This document shows positions 27,273-35,197 of a DNA stretch of 64,000 nt, one piece after another (positions within the stretch are counted from its first letter, which is position 1; the number at the start of each line of letters is the position of its first letter). The notes below the pieces were generated by a model. It saw nothing but the letters and a program-made list of their open reading frames with translations, was not told where the DNA came from and did no database searches. Origin of the DNA: Halosimplex halophilum (lineage in GTDB: Archaea > Halobacteriota > Halobacteria > Halobacteriales > Haloarculaceae); assembly GCF_004698125.1 (NCBI RefSeq), contig NZ_ML214298.1, positions 951,972 to 1,015,971 of the forward strand, written 5' to 3'. The position numbers were made by a program, and so were the translations under genes.

Positions 27273-27431
27273 CGGCGGGCGCTCCCGACGGCCACGGTTC
27301 CCGGTGGGCGGCCGCGACGGGCTCGGCTCCCGCCGGGCGGTCCCGAAGCCCGGTTCGCACGCGCGACCGAGAAACCGGAAAGGCCCGCGGCGGGCGGGCG
27401 ATACTTGGGGGTCCGGCGGCTAGGCACGCCG

Positions 27432-28550
27432 ATGACCGATCTGTTCGACCCGCTCGAACTCCGGGACACGACGATCCCCAACCGGCTGATGGTGTCGCCG
27501 ATGTGCCAGTACTCCTGCGAGGCCCGCGACGGGCGCGCGACCGGGTGGCACCACGTCCACCTCGGCTCGCGGGCCGTGGGCGGCGCCGGCCTCGTCATGG
27601 CCGAGGCGACCGCCGTCGAGAAGCGCGGCCGGATCACCCCCGAGGACCTGGGGATCTGGAACGACGAGCAAGCCGACGCCCTCGCCCGGACCACGCGGTT
27701 CGTGAGAGAGCAGGGCGCCGTCCCCGGGATCCAGCTGGCCCACGCCGGCCGCAAGGCCTCGAAGAGCCGGCCGTGGGAGGGGAGCCGCCCGCTCTACCCC
27801 GACGACGGCGGCTGGGAGGTGATCGGCCCGAGCGCCGACCCGTGGCCCTACGAGGACGACGACGGCGACCCCGTCGACGCGCCGCCGACCCGGGAGATGG
27901 ACCAGGGCGACATCGAGCAGGTGATCGACTCGTTCCGCCGGGCGGCCGAGCGGGCCCGCGACGCCGGGTTCAAGGTCGCCGAGGTCCACGCCGCCCACGG
28001 CTACCTCCTCCACGAGTTCCTCTCGCCGGTGACCAACCGCCGCGAGGGCGACTACGGCGGCGACTTCGAGGGTCGCACCCGCCTCACCCGGGAGGTCACC
28101 GAGGCGGTGCGGGAGGTGTGGCCCGACGGCAAGCCAGTCTTCGTCCGGATCTCCGGCACCGACTGGTTCGACGACCGCGAGTCGTGGACCGCCGAGCAGT
28201 CGGCGCGGCTGGCCGACCGGCTGGCGGGGATCGGCGCGGACCTGATCGACGTGTCCAGCGGCGGGATCGCGCCCGGCTCCTGGCCCGAGCAGGCGGGACC
28301 GAACTACCAGCTCCCGCTGGCCGAGACGGTCCGCGAGGAGTCCGAGAGCGACATCGCCGTCGGGACGGTCGGCGGGATCACCACCCCGGAACAGGCCCAG
28401 GCGGTCGTCGCCAACGACCGGGCCGACCTGGCCATCGTCGGCCGGCAGTTCCTCCGGGACCCCTACTTCGGCCTCCGGGCCGCCGACGCGCTCGACGCGA
28501 CCGACGAGGTCTCGGGGCCGCCCCAGTACCGCCGGGCGTTCGGGTTCTAG
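27432..28550 (+). CDS. Old yellow enzyme family NAD(P)H:flavin oxidoreductase (YqjM-like)
   Basis: 372 aa TIM barrel. It keeps NRLMVSPMCQYSC with Cys25 in the position of the redox-tuning cysteine of YqjM, the QLAHAGRKAS segment, the active-site pair in VHAAHGYLLHEFLSPVTNRR, and the FMN-phosphate loop GTVGGITTP...ADLAIVGRQFLRDP. These enzymes reduce activated C=C bonds or quinones with NADPH. ATG 27432 agrees with the family start. The natural substrate is unknown. Confidence 0.92.
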   Translation: MTDLFDPLELRDTTIPNRLMVSPMCQYSCEARDGRATGWHHVHLGSRAVGGAGLVMAEATAVEKRGRITPEDLGIWNDEQADALARTTRFVREQGAVPGIQLAHAGRKASKSRPWEGSRPLYPDDGGWEVIGPSADPWPYEDDDGDPVDAPPTREMDQGDIEQVIDSFRRAAERARDAGFKVAEVHAAHGYLLHEFLSPVTNRREGDYGGDFEGRTRLTREVTEAVREVWPDGKPVFVRISGTDWFDDRESWTAEQSARLADRLAGIGADLIDVSSGGIAPGSWPEQAGPNYQLPLAETVREESESDIAVGTVGGITTPEQAQAVVANDRADLAIVGRQFLRDPYFGLRAADALDATDEVSGPPQYRRAFGF

Positions 28551-28553
28551 CTC

Positions 28554-29594
28554 TCAGTCGTCCGCGTCCAGCGCCCGCCGCAGGTCCGCGGCGACCTCGT
28601 CGACGGCCTCGCCCGCGCGGTCCACGTCCTCGTCCTCGGAGAGCATCCCGACGAACCCGTGGACCATGTCGGGGTAGTTGCGGAAGCGGACGGGGACGCC
28701 GTCGCCGACCAGTCGCCGGGCGTAGGCGATCCCGCCGTCCCGCAGCGGGTCGAACCCGGCCGTCACGACCGTCGCCGGCGGGACGCCCGACAGGTCGCAG
28801 GCCCGCGAGGGGTCCGCGTAGGGGTTGCGCCGGTGGGTCTCCGTCCCGTAGTAGCAGCGGTCGAACCAGCGGATGTCGTCCTCGGTGAGCACGTATCCGG
28901 TGTACTCCCGCATCGAATCCTGCTCCTCGCGGGTCCCGACCGCGGGGTAGACCAGGCTCTGGTAGTCCAGGTCGGGCCCGTCGCGCTCGGCGGCCATCAG
29001 CGCCGCGACGGCCGCGAGGTTGCCGCCGGCGCTGTCGCCGGCGACCGCCAGGCCGCCGTCCCGGTCCAGCACGTCGGCGCTCGTCCCCGGGTCGGCCGCC
29101 CACTCCAGGGCAGCGTAGGCGTCCTCGACGGCCGCCGGGAACGGGTGTTCCGGCGCGAGGCGGTAGTCGACCGACAGGACCTCGCAGCCGCTCTCGACGG
29201 TCAGCCGCCGACAGAGGTGGTCGTGGGTGTCCAGGCTCCCGACCACGAACCCGCCGCCGTGGTAGAAGACCACCGTCGGGTACGGCCCCGACTCCGACGG
29301 CCGATAGCGCCGGACCGGGACCTCGCCGTCGGGTCCCGGGATCGAGCGGTCGACCACCGACCCGACCGCTGGCGGGTCGTCGTCCTGGAGCCACAGCCCC
29401 AGTTTCGACAGGAGCCGGGCGCCGCGGGCGCCCAGCGTCGACAGGGGGATCGACCGGAGCCAGCGCCGCGAGCGCAGCACCGACTGCACGTCCGGGTGTG
29501 GTTCGTCGGTCGCCAGCCGCGGTCCGTCGCCGTCCCGTCCGGTACCGTCGCTCGCGCCCGTGTCGCCAGTCCGCAGGAACTCCTCGGCGTCCAT
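28554..29594 (-). CDS. Alpha/beta hydrolase, hormone-sensitive lipase family
   Basis: 346 aa. The oxyanion motif HGGGFVVG and nucleophile motif GDSAGGNLA identify an HSL-type (group IV) esterase. The catalytic Asp is in GFDPLRDGG and the His in DMVHGFVGM. The N-terminal 65 residues are a variable cap. Start 29594 was chosen because upstream codons lose bias. It is divergent from the CaiB gene; TetR-type site A (29700-29717) lies about 106 bp upstream of its start, so it might be co-regulated. Confidence 0.9.
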   Translation of the reverse strand: MDAEEFLRTGDTGASDGTGRDGDGPRLATDEPHPDVQSVLRSRRWLRSIPLSTLGARGARLLSKLGLWLQDDDPPAVGSVVDRSIPGPDGEVPVRRYRPSESGPYPTVVFYHGGGFVVGSLDTHDHLCRRLTVESGCEVLSVDYRLAPEHPFPAAVEDAYAALEWAADPGTSADVLDRDGGLAVAGDSAGGNLAAVAALMAAERDGPDLDYQSLVYPAVGTREEQDSMREYTGYVLTEDDIRWFDRCYYGTETHRRNPYADPSRACDLSGVPPATVVTAGFDPLRDGGIAYARRLVGDGVPVRFRNYPDMVHGFVGMLSEDEDVDRAGEAVDEVAADLRRALDADD

Positions 29595-29699
29595 GACCGG
29601 CGTGATGGACCGACCTGTCAATAGCGTATCGCTCTCGGAACCCCGAGCGGTCGTCCGGTCGACCCCCGAGGACCGCGCTACCAACCGTTAAGTGCCGTG

Positions 29700-29717
29700 G
29701 TTTACCATCTAGTAAAC
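29700..29717. promoter_or_regulatory. TetR-type operator, site A
   Basis: GTTTACCATCTAGTAAAC has perfect 6-bp outer arms (GTTTAC/GTAAAC). It aligns with TTTACC-N4-GGTAAA except that one inner G is A. Its centre is 42 bp, about four helical turns, from the centre of site B, which favours cooperative binding on one DNA face. Confidence 0.75.
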
Positions 29718-29742
29718 AGCGGCGAGCGCGGCCGGCGGTAGT

Positions 29743-29758
29743 TTTACCACGCGGTAAA
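29743..29758. promoter_or_regulatory. TetR-type operator, site B
   Basis: TTTACCACGCGGTAAA is a perfect match to TTTACC-N4-GGTAAA. It coincides with the TTTTAC element that would act as the TATA box for the leaderless CaiB gene (ATG 29772), so a bound repressor would block TBP directly. Confidence 0.8.
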
Positions 29759-29771
29759 CCCAACGGCGGGT

Positions 29772-30980
29772 ATGGCAGCCGATAGCAAGATCCTCGACGG
29801 GGTCACCGTCGTCGACCTCTCGACGTTCGTGACGGGCGGGTTCTCCTCGTCGATGCTGGCGAACCTCGGTGCGGACGTGGTGAAGGTCGAGCAGCCGGGC
29901 TACGGCGACGCGATCCGCCACACGGGGCCGCCCTTTATCGAGGGCGAGTCGCCGTACTACTGGACGGTCAACTACGGCAAGCGCAGCGTCGAACTCGACC
30001 TGAAAAACGACGAGGCGCTGGCGGCGCTGTACGACCTGATCGAGGAGACGGACATCTTCGTCCAGAACTTCCGGCCGGGGACCGCCGAGCGGCTCGGCGT
30101 CGACTACGAGACGCTGTCCGAGCGCAACGACGACCTGATCTACCTCGCCATCTCGGCGTTCGGCCAGACCGGCCCCTGGCGCGAGCGGTCGGGCTACGAC
30201 CTGCTGATCCAGGGGATGGGCGGGATCATGGACGTGACCGGCGAGGAGGGCCGCCAGCCGGTGAAGGTCGGGCTGCCGATGACCGACCTGATCACCGCGA
30301 TGTGGGCCGCGTTCGGCGCGACCTCGGCGCTGTACCGCCGGGAGCTGACCGGCGAGGGCGAGTACATCGACCTCGGGATGTTAGAGTCGGTGCTGCCGTG
30401 GCTGACCAAGCAGGCCGGGCAGGTGTTCGCCGGCGAGACCCCCAGGCGGATGGGGACGAAAGACCCCGTGCTCGCGCCGTACCAGACCTTCGAGACGGGC
30501 GACGGCTACATCAACGTCTGCATCCTCAACGAGAAGCTCTGGGGCGAGCTCTGCGAGGCGATCGACCGGCCGGACCTGGTCGACGACGAGCGGTTCGCGC
30601 AGAACAGCGACCGGGTCGAACACCAGGACGAGCTGGAGGCCGAGATCGAGGCGACCCTGGCCGAGAAGTCGACCGACGAGTGGATCGAGGTCATCGCCGA
30701 GGACAACGGGGTGCCGGCCGGCCCGGTCTACAGCGTCGAGGAGGCGCTCACCAACCCGCAGGTCGAGGCCCGAGGCGCCATCTCGGAGATAGAACACCCC
30801 GAGATCGGCGAGATACCGGTGGTCGAACACCCGCTGAAGTTCGAGAACGTCGACAGCGGGTTCGAACTGCCGCCCCCGCTGCTCGGGGAACACAACCGCG
30901 AGGTGTTCCGCGACCTGGGGTACAGCGAGGAGGAGGTCGACGAACTGGCAGCGATGGGCGTCTTCGGCGGCGACGAGTAG
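29772..30980 (+). CDS. CaiB/BaiF family (class III) CoA-transferase
   Basis: 402 aa. The N-terminal LDGVTVVDLSTFVTGGFSSSMLANLGADVVKVEQPGYGD and DLKNDEAL are class III signatures, and the catalytic Asp is Asp172 in GLPMTDLITAMW. These enzymes move CoA between carboxylic acids (carnitine, formate/oxalate, aryl-succinate types). This step commonly opens catabolism of an acid. Substrate not identifiable. Preceded by operator sites A and B and followed by the convergent tetR gene. Confidence 0.93.
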   Translation: MAADSKILDGVTVVDLSTFVTGGFSSSMLANLGADVVKVEQPGYGDAIRHTGPPFIEGESPYYWTVNYGKRSVELDLKNDEALAALYDLIEETDIFVQNFRPGTAERLGVDYETLSERNDDLIYLAISAFGQTGPWRERSGYDLLIQGMGGIMDVTGEEGRQPVKVGLPMTDLITAMWAAFGATSALYRRELTGEGEYIDLGMLESVLPWLTKQAGQVFAGETPRRMGTKDPVLAPYQTFETGDGYINVCILNEKLWGELCEAIDRPDLVDDERFAQNSDRVEHQDELEAEIEATLAEKSTDEWIEVIAEDNGVPAGPVYSVEEALTNPQVEARGAISEIEHPEIGEIPVVEHPLKFENVDSGFELPPPLLGEHNREVFRDLGYSEEEVDELAAMGVFGGDE

Positions 30981-30992
30981 GTCGCCGGCCGC

Positions 30993-31622
30993 TCAGGCGG
31001 CCCCGGGCTCGTCGTCGACGTACAGCGAGTCGAGGACGAACGCCTCGATGGCGGCCCGCGTCTCCTCGGGGGCGTCGTCGTGGCCGAGCGAGAGGCGCCG
31101 CTCGCGGCCGACGTGGATGGCGTCGGTGATGAACTGGCCCATGCGCTCGGCGTCGACGTCGCGGAACACCCCCGCCTCGATCCCGTCCTCGACGACGCGG
31201 ACGATGCTGTCTTTGATCGCGTCGTAGTGCTCGTCGAGGATGGCCTGGTGTTCCTCGTCGTTCTGGGCGTGGGCGAACAGCTCGTGGTAGACTTTCATCC
31301 GCTCCCAGTGGCCGAACTCGTCGAACCCGGGCCCGAACAGGCACTGCTCGATGCGGGCCTCGAGTTCCGCCCGCGGGTCGTCGTACTCCTCGACGTCGAT
31401 CGCGCCCTCGTACTGCTCGGCCACGTACTCGAGAAACGACGACATCAGGTCCCGCTTCCCGTCGAAGTGGTAGTGGATGACCTGCCGGGTCAGCTCCATC
31501 TCCTCGCCGATGTCGCGCATCCGGAGGTCGCTGTACCCGCGCTCGCTCAGCGCGCGGAAGGTCGCCTCCATGATGACCTCCCGCGTGTCCTTCGACCCGA
31601 CCGTCTCCTCGGTACTGCCCAT
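30993..31622 (-). CDS. TetR/AcrR-family transcriptional regulator
   Basis: 209 aa. The N-terminal helix-turn-helix is standard TetR: REVIMEATFRALSERGYSDLRMRDIGEEMELTRQVIHYHFDGKRDLM. The C-terminal domain would bind an effector and dimerise. A TATTATAA TATA box 29 nt before the ATG gives a leaderless transcript. Its position between the CaiB and amidohydrolase genes, and the shared palindrome at its own and neighbouring promoters, make it the likely regulator of this cluster. Confidence 0.93.
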   Translation of the reverse strand: MGSTEETVGSKDTREVIMEATFRALSERGYSDLRMRDIGEEMELTRQVIHYHFDGKRDLMSSFLEYVAEQYEGAIDVEEYDDPRAELEARIEQCLFGPGFDEFGHWERMKVYHELFAHAQNDEEHQAILDEHYDAIKDSIVRVVEDGIEAGVFRDVDAERMGQFITDAIHVGRERRLSLGHDDAPEETRAAIEAFVLDSLYVDDEPGAA

Positions 31623-31647
31623 ACATCCACTCTGTCCACTCCCCTAC

Positions 31648-31655
31648 TTATAATA
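31648..31655 (-). promoter_or_regulatory. TATA box of the tetR gene
   Basis: The minus strand reads TATTATAA, centred about 29 nt upstream of the tetR start at 31622, fitting a leaderless transcript. The half-site array at 31674-31715 lies 20-60 bp further upstream, in the divergent intergenic region. Confidence 0.6.
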
Positions 31656-31673
31656 CCGGTTCGGCGGGCCGGG

Positions 31674-31715
31674 TTTACCGCACTGTCTTACCGCGCTGTC
31701 TTACTGCCCGGTAAA
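31674..31715. promoter_or_regulatory. TetR-type operator with phased half-sites, site C
   Basis: The right end, CTTACTGCCCGGTAAA (31700-31715), is the TTTACC-N4-GGTAAA palindrome with one weakened arm. To its left the arm repeats as TTTACC at 31674 and as a 13-bp direct repeat, TTACCGCACTGTC (31675-31687) and TTACCGCGCTGTC (31688-31700). The array ends at the TATA-like CTTATG (31716-31721) of the amidohydrolase gene and lies between it and divergent tetR. Confidence 0.7.
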
Positions 31716-31749
31716 CTTATGCCGGCTCGGTCGAACGGTACGGGTGAAC

Positions 31750-33105
31750 ATGACACGAACGATCATTCGGAACGGGACGGTCGTGTCCCTCGACCCGGAC
31801 GTGGGACAGTTGGACGACGCGGACGTACTGGTCGAGGACGGCGAGATCGTCGAGGTCGGGCGCGGACTGAGCACCGACAACGCGGAGGTCATCGACGCCA
31901 CCGACCACGTCGTCCTGCCGGGGTTCGTCGACTCGCACATCCACCTCGCCCAGACGCAGGTCAGGGGCATCGCCGGCGACTGGTCGCTCATGGGGGAGTA
32001 CTTCGAGCACATGCTCGGCAACATCACGGGCCTCTACCAGCCGGAGGACATGTACCTCGGCGGCCTCTTCGGCGCCTTCGAGAAGCTCCACACGGGGACG
32101 ACGACGGCGCTGGACTGGTCGTACCCCAACACGCTCGAACACGGCGAGCAGGCCGTCGACGCGCTACAGGACGCCGGGTTGCGCGCGGTGTACACCTACG
32201 GCCCGCCGGGCGACGACGCGGCCAAGTGGTGGTTCGACAGCGACGTGGGTCTCCCCGAGGGGAACATCCGCGAGCTCCACGAGGCGAAGATCCGCGACGA
32301 CGACCTGCTCGACCTGGCGCTCGGCCTCCGGGGGCCCGACTTCTGTGTCGACGAGACCGCGCTGGCGGACCTCGAACTCGCCCGGGAGCTCGACGCGCTC
32401 GCGACCGTCCACATGGGCGCTGCACTGTGGCCCTCCTCGGTCTACGGCGAGGACTACCAGGGCTTCGGGTGCCTCGAGGACGAACTCGGCCCCGACGTGA
32501 ACGTCGCCCACGGCAACCACTTCGCTCAGGAGGACGTCGACCACGCCGTCGAGCAGGGCGTCTCGTTCTCGTCGACGCCGGAGGTCGAGATGCAGATGGG
32601 CCACGGCATCCCGGTCACCGGAAAGGTCCTGGAAGCCGGGGGGCGCCCGACCTGGGGCGTCGACGTCTGTTCGAACATCGCCGGCGACGTGAGCAGCCAG
32701 ATGCGGGTCGGCATGCAGGTCCAGCGGATGCTGGACAACCAGGAGGTCCTCGAGGGCCACGAGGAGGTCACCGGGGTTTCGATCTCCTGCCGCGACGCCC
32801 TGAAGATGGCGACCATCGAGGGCGCGCGGGCGCTGGGCCTCGAGGACGAGATCGGGACCATCACGCCGGGCAAGCGCGCGGACCTGATCACGGTCCGGAC
32901 GAACGACTTCCTGACCGCGCCGGCCCACTCGCCGGTCCAGACCGCCGTCTTCCAGTCCGACCCCTCCCACATCGACACGGTGATGGTCGACGGCGAGGTC
33001 GTCAAGCGCGACGGCCGGCTGACCAACCCCCTCGTCGACGAGGAGTTCGACCGGTTCGTCGCCTCGGGCGAACGGCTGCTCGACGAGGCCGGCATCGACC
33101 TGTGA
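31750..33105 (+). CDS. Amidohydrolase, deaminase/chlorohydrolase type (AtzA/TrzN-like)
   Basis: 451 aa. Metal ligands: His63 and His65 in GFVDSHIHLAQ, a later His in TVHMGAALW, the NVAHGNHF block, and Asp in GVDVCSNIAGD. The end TPGKRADLITV and GEVVKRDG is the usual return of the N-terminal beta sandwich. This subgroup removes amino or halide groups from ring compounds such as cytosine, guanine or triazines. The substrate is unknown. The start could also be GTG 31744. Operator site C lies at its promoter. Confidence 0.9.
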   Translation: MTRTIIRNGTVVSLDPDVGQLDDADVLVEDGEIVEVGRGLSTDNAEVIDATDHVVLPGFVDSHIHLAQTQVRGIAGDWSLMGEYFEHMLGNITGLYQPEDMYLGGLFGAFEKLHTGTTTALDWSYPNTLEHGEQAVDALQDAGLRAVYTYGPPGDDAAKWWFDSDVGLPEGNIRELHEAKIRDDDLLDLALGLRGPDFCVDETALADLELARELDALATVHMGAALWPSSVYGEDYQGFGCLEDELGPDVNVAHGNHFAQEDVDHAVEQGVSFSSTPEVEMQMGHGIPVTGKVLEAGGRPTWGVDVCSNIAGDVSSQMRVGMQVQRMLDNQEVLEGHEEVTGVSISCRDALKMATIEGARALGLEDEIGTITPGKRADLITVRTNDFLTAPAHSPVQTAVFQSDPSHIDTVMVDGEVVKRDGRLTNPLVDEEFDRFVASGERLLDEAGIDL

Positions 33106-33187
33106 GCGGAGCCGCCCTCGCGACCGCGGCGTCCCCGAGCGCGAACCGACCCGACTTTGCGACGCGAGCCCCAATCGCGACCCGACC

Positions 33188-34069
33188 ATGAGAGTAGGAC
33201 AATTCAGCGCGGACGGCGAGCAGCCGTGGTGTGGCATCGAAACCGACGACGGCGTCGTCGCCCTCCCCGAGGCCGGGGCGGCCGCGGGCGTCGACATCCC
33301 GCGGACGACCGGCGAACTGCTGGCGACCTGGGAGTGGCGCCGCAAGGCCGAACTGGCCGTCGAGCACGCGACCGAGACGGGCGAGGGACTGCGCGACCCC
33401 GACGGCCTGGACCGCCACGCGCCGGTGAGCGACCCGGAGAAGGTCGTCTGCGTCGGGCTCAACTACCGCGACCACGCCGAGGAGGGCGACAACCCGATCC
33501 CCGACACGCCCGTCCTCTTCTCGAAGTTCCCGACGACCGTCAACGGGCCCGGTAACACCGTCCGCTGGGACCCCGACCTCACCGGGAAGGTCGACTACGA
33601 GGCCGAGCTGGTCGTCGTCATCGGCGAGGAGGCCCGCCGGGTCGACCCCGACGAGGCGTTCGAGTACGTCGCCGGCTTCACCGTCGGCAACGACGTGTCC
33701 GCCCGCGACCTGCAACACGGCGACGGCCAGTGGATCCGCGGCAAGAGCCTCGACGGCTTCGCCCCCACCGGCCCGGATCTCGTCACCCGCGACGAGGTCG
33801 ACGACCCCCACGACCTGGACATCTGGGCGGAGGTCAACGGCGAGCGCCTGCAGGACTCCTCGACCGAGGAGTTCATCTTCGGCGTCGACGAGCTGGTCTC
33901 CTTCTGCAGCCAGGCGTTCACCCTCGAGCCCGGCGACCTCCTCTTCACGGGGACGCCACCGGGCGTCGGCGTCTACCGCGACCCGCCCGTCCTGCTGGAG
34001 GACGGCGACGAGGTGACGATCGGTATCGAGGGGCTGGGCGAACTGACGAACGACTTCGCGTACGAGTGA
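33188..34069 (+). CDS. Fumarylacetoacetate hydrolase family protein
   Basis: 293 aa. The catalytic domain begins at KVVCVGLNYRDHAEE and continues with VLFSKFPTTVNGPG, the metal ligands in DYEAELVVVIGEE, TVGNDVSARDLQ, and the end GDLLFTGTPPGVG. FAH-type enzymes split or decarboxylate 2-oxo acids such as acylpyruvates in ring-degradation pathways. ATG 33188 gives the normal short N-terminal domain. It follows the amidohydrolase by 82 bp with no operator of its own, so the two may share a transcript. Confidence 0.92.
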   Translation: MRVGQFSADGEQPWCGIETDDGVVALPEAGAAAGVDIPRTTGELLATWEWRRKAELAVEHATETGEGLRDPDGLDRHAPVSDPEKVVCVGLNYRDHAEEGDNPIPDTPVLFSKFPTTVNGPGNTVRWDPDLTGKVDYEAELVVVIGEEARRVDPDEAFEYVAGFTVGNDVSARDLQHGDGQWIRGKSLDGFAPTGPDLVTRDEVDDPHDLDIWAEVNGERLQDSSTEEFIFGVDELVSFCSQAFTLEPGDLLFTGTPPGVGVYRDPPVLLEDGDEVTIGIEGLGELTNDFAYE

Positions 34070-34203
34070 CGCCGGTGGCGCGTCGAGCGTCGGCGACGGT
34101 CGGTCGCTGATCGAGTCGCGCGCCGGGACGAGGGGGACAGTCCGGAGGGCCGGACGCCCTGCCGGGGCGATTCTCGTACCCGCTGCCTGCCGGTGTCGAA
34201 CGA

Positions 34204-34210
34204 TTTATAA
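34204..34210 (+). promoter_or_regulatory. TATA box of the alpha/beta hydrolase gene
   Basis: TTTATAA is centred about 28 nt before the ATG at 34235, fitting a leaderless transcript. No TTTACC-N4-GGTAAA palindrome is present here, so this promoter is probably outside the TetR regulon. Confidence 0.6.
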
Positions 34211-34234
34211 TCTCCGGTAGACAGGTTCGTCCCC

Positions 34235-35077
34235 ATGGGTGAACGCACCGAGATCCCGGACGACTGGGAGCGCGGATTCGCCGAGGCGAACGGCGTCGAG
34301 CTACACTACTGTCGCGCGGGCGGGCAGGGGCCGCCGTTCGTCGTCTCCCACGGGTTCTCCGACGACGGGTACTGTCGGCTCGGCCTCGCCCGCGAACTCG
34401 CGGACGACTACGACGTGGTGCTGTACGACGCTCGCGGCCACGGCCGGTCCGGCGCCCCCGACGAGGCCTACGGGCCCCACGAGCGGGCGACCGACCTGCT
34501 CGGACTGCTCGACGCGCTCGCTGTCGAGGACCCGGTCCTCTTCGGCCACTCGATGGGCGCCGACACGGTCGCGGCGGCCGCGACGCGTCAACCGGACCGG
34601 CCGCGCGCCGTCGTCCTCGAAGACCCCGTCTGGCGGGTCGAGGGCAGCGACGGTCCCGGCGGTGGGTCCGAGGACGAGGGACGCGGAGCGGACCTGGCGG
34701 CGCAGATCGAACGGTGGCAGGACGCCAGCGTCGAGGCGGTCTTCGAGGACGAGGCGTGGCTCGGCGACCTCGCCGAGTCGGGGCGGCCCGGCCTGGCGCA
34801 CCGACTGGCCGAGGCCAGGCGTCGGCTCCGCCCCGAGGTCACGCGCGTCTTCGAGGCCGGGATGCTCGACCACGCCGATGTCAACGGAGACATCGAGGCG
34901 CCGACGCTGGTCCTGAAGGCCGACGCCGAGGGGGCGGTGCGCGAGCGGGAACGGGCGATAGCCGACCACCTGCCGGACGGCCGACTCGTCCACGTCGAGG
35001 GCGCGGGCCACACGGTCTTCTGGGACGAGCGCGAGCGCGCGACCGAGGAACTCCGGTCGTTCCTCGGGACGGTCTGA
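34235..35077 (+). CDS. Alpha/beta-fold hydrolase
   Basis: 280 aa. Typical blocks: VSHGFSDDGYC (oxyanion region), VLYDARGHGRSGAP, the nucleophile Ser in FGHSMGADT, and the catalytic His in VEGAGHTVFWDE; Asp is near TLVLKADAEGA. It would hydrolyse an ester, lactone or similar bond. The family cannot predict substrate. It has its own TATA box, and the GH43 gene follows in the same direction after about 120 bp. Confidence 0.88.
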   Translation: MGERTEIPDDWERGFAEANGVELHYCRAGGQGPPFVVSHGFSDDGYCRLGLARELADDYDVVLYDARGHGRSGAPDEAYGPHERATDLLGLLDALAVEDPVLFGHSMGADTVAAAATRQPDRPRAVVLEDPVWRVEGSDGPGGGSEDEGRGADLAAQIERWQDASVEAVFEDEAWLGDLAESGRPGLAHRLAEARRRLRPEVTRVFEAGMLDHADVNGDIEAPTLVLKADAEGAVRERERAIADHLPDGRLVHVEGAGHTVFWDERERATEELRSFLGTV

Positions 35078-35197
35078 ACGCGGGCGCGAGCGGCGTCCGG
35101 GCCACAGTGCGGTGGCACCATCGGCGCGGCGCCACCACCGGTGCGACGGACTGCCGATACCCACAGAGTGACTTCCCCCCGGCGAGACGGCTCCCGC

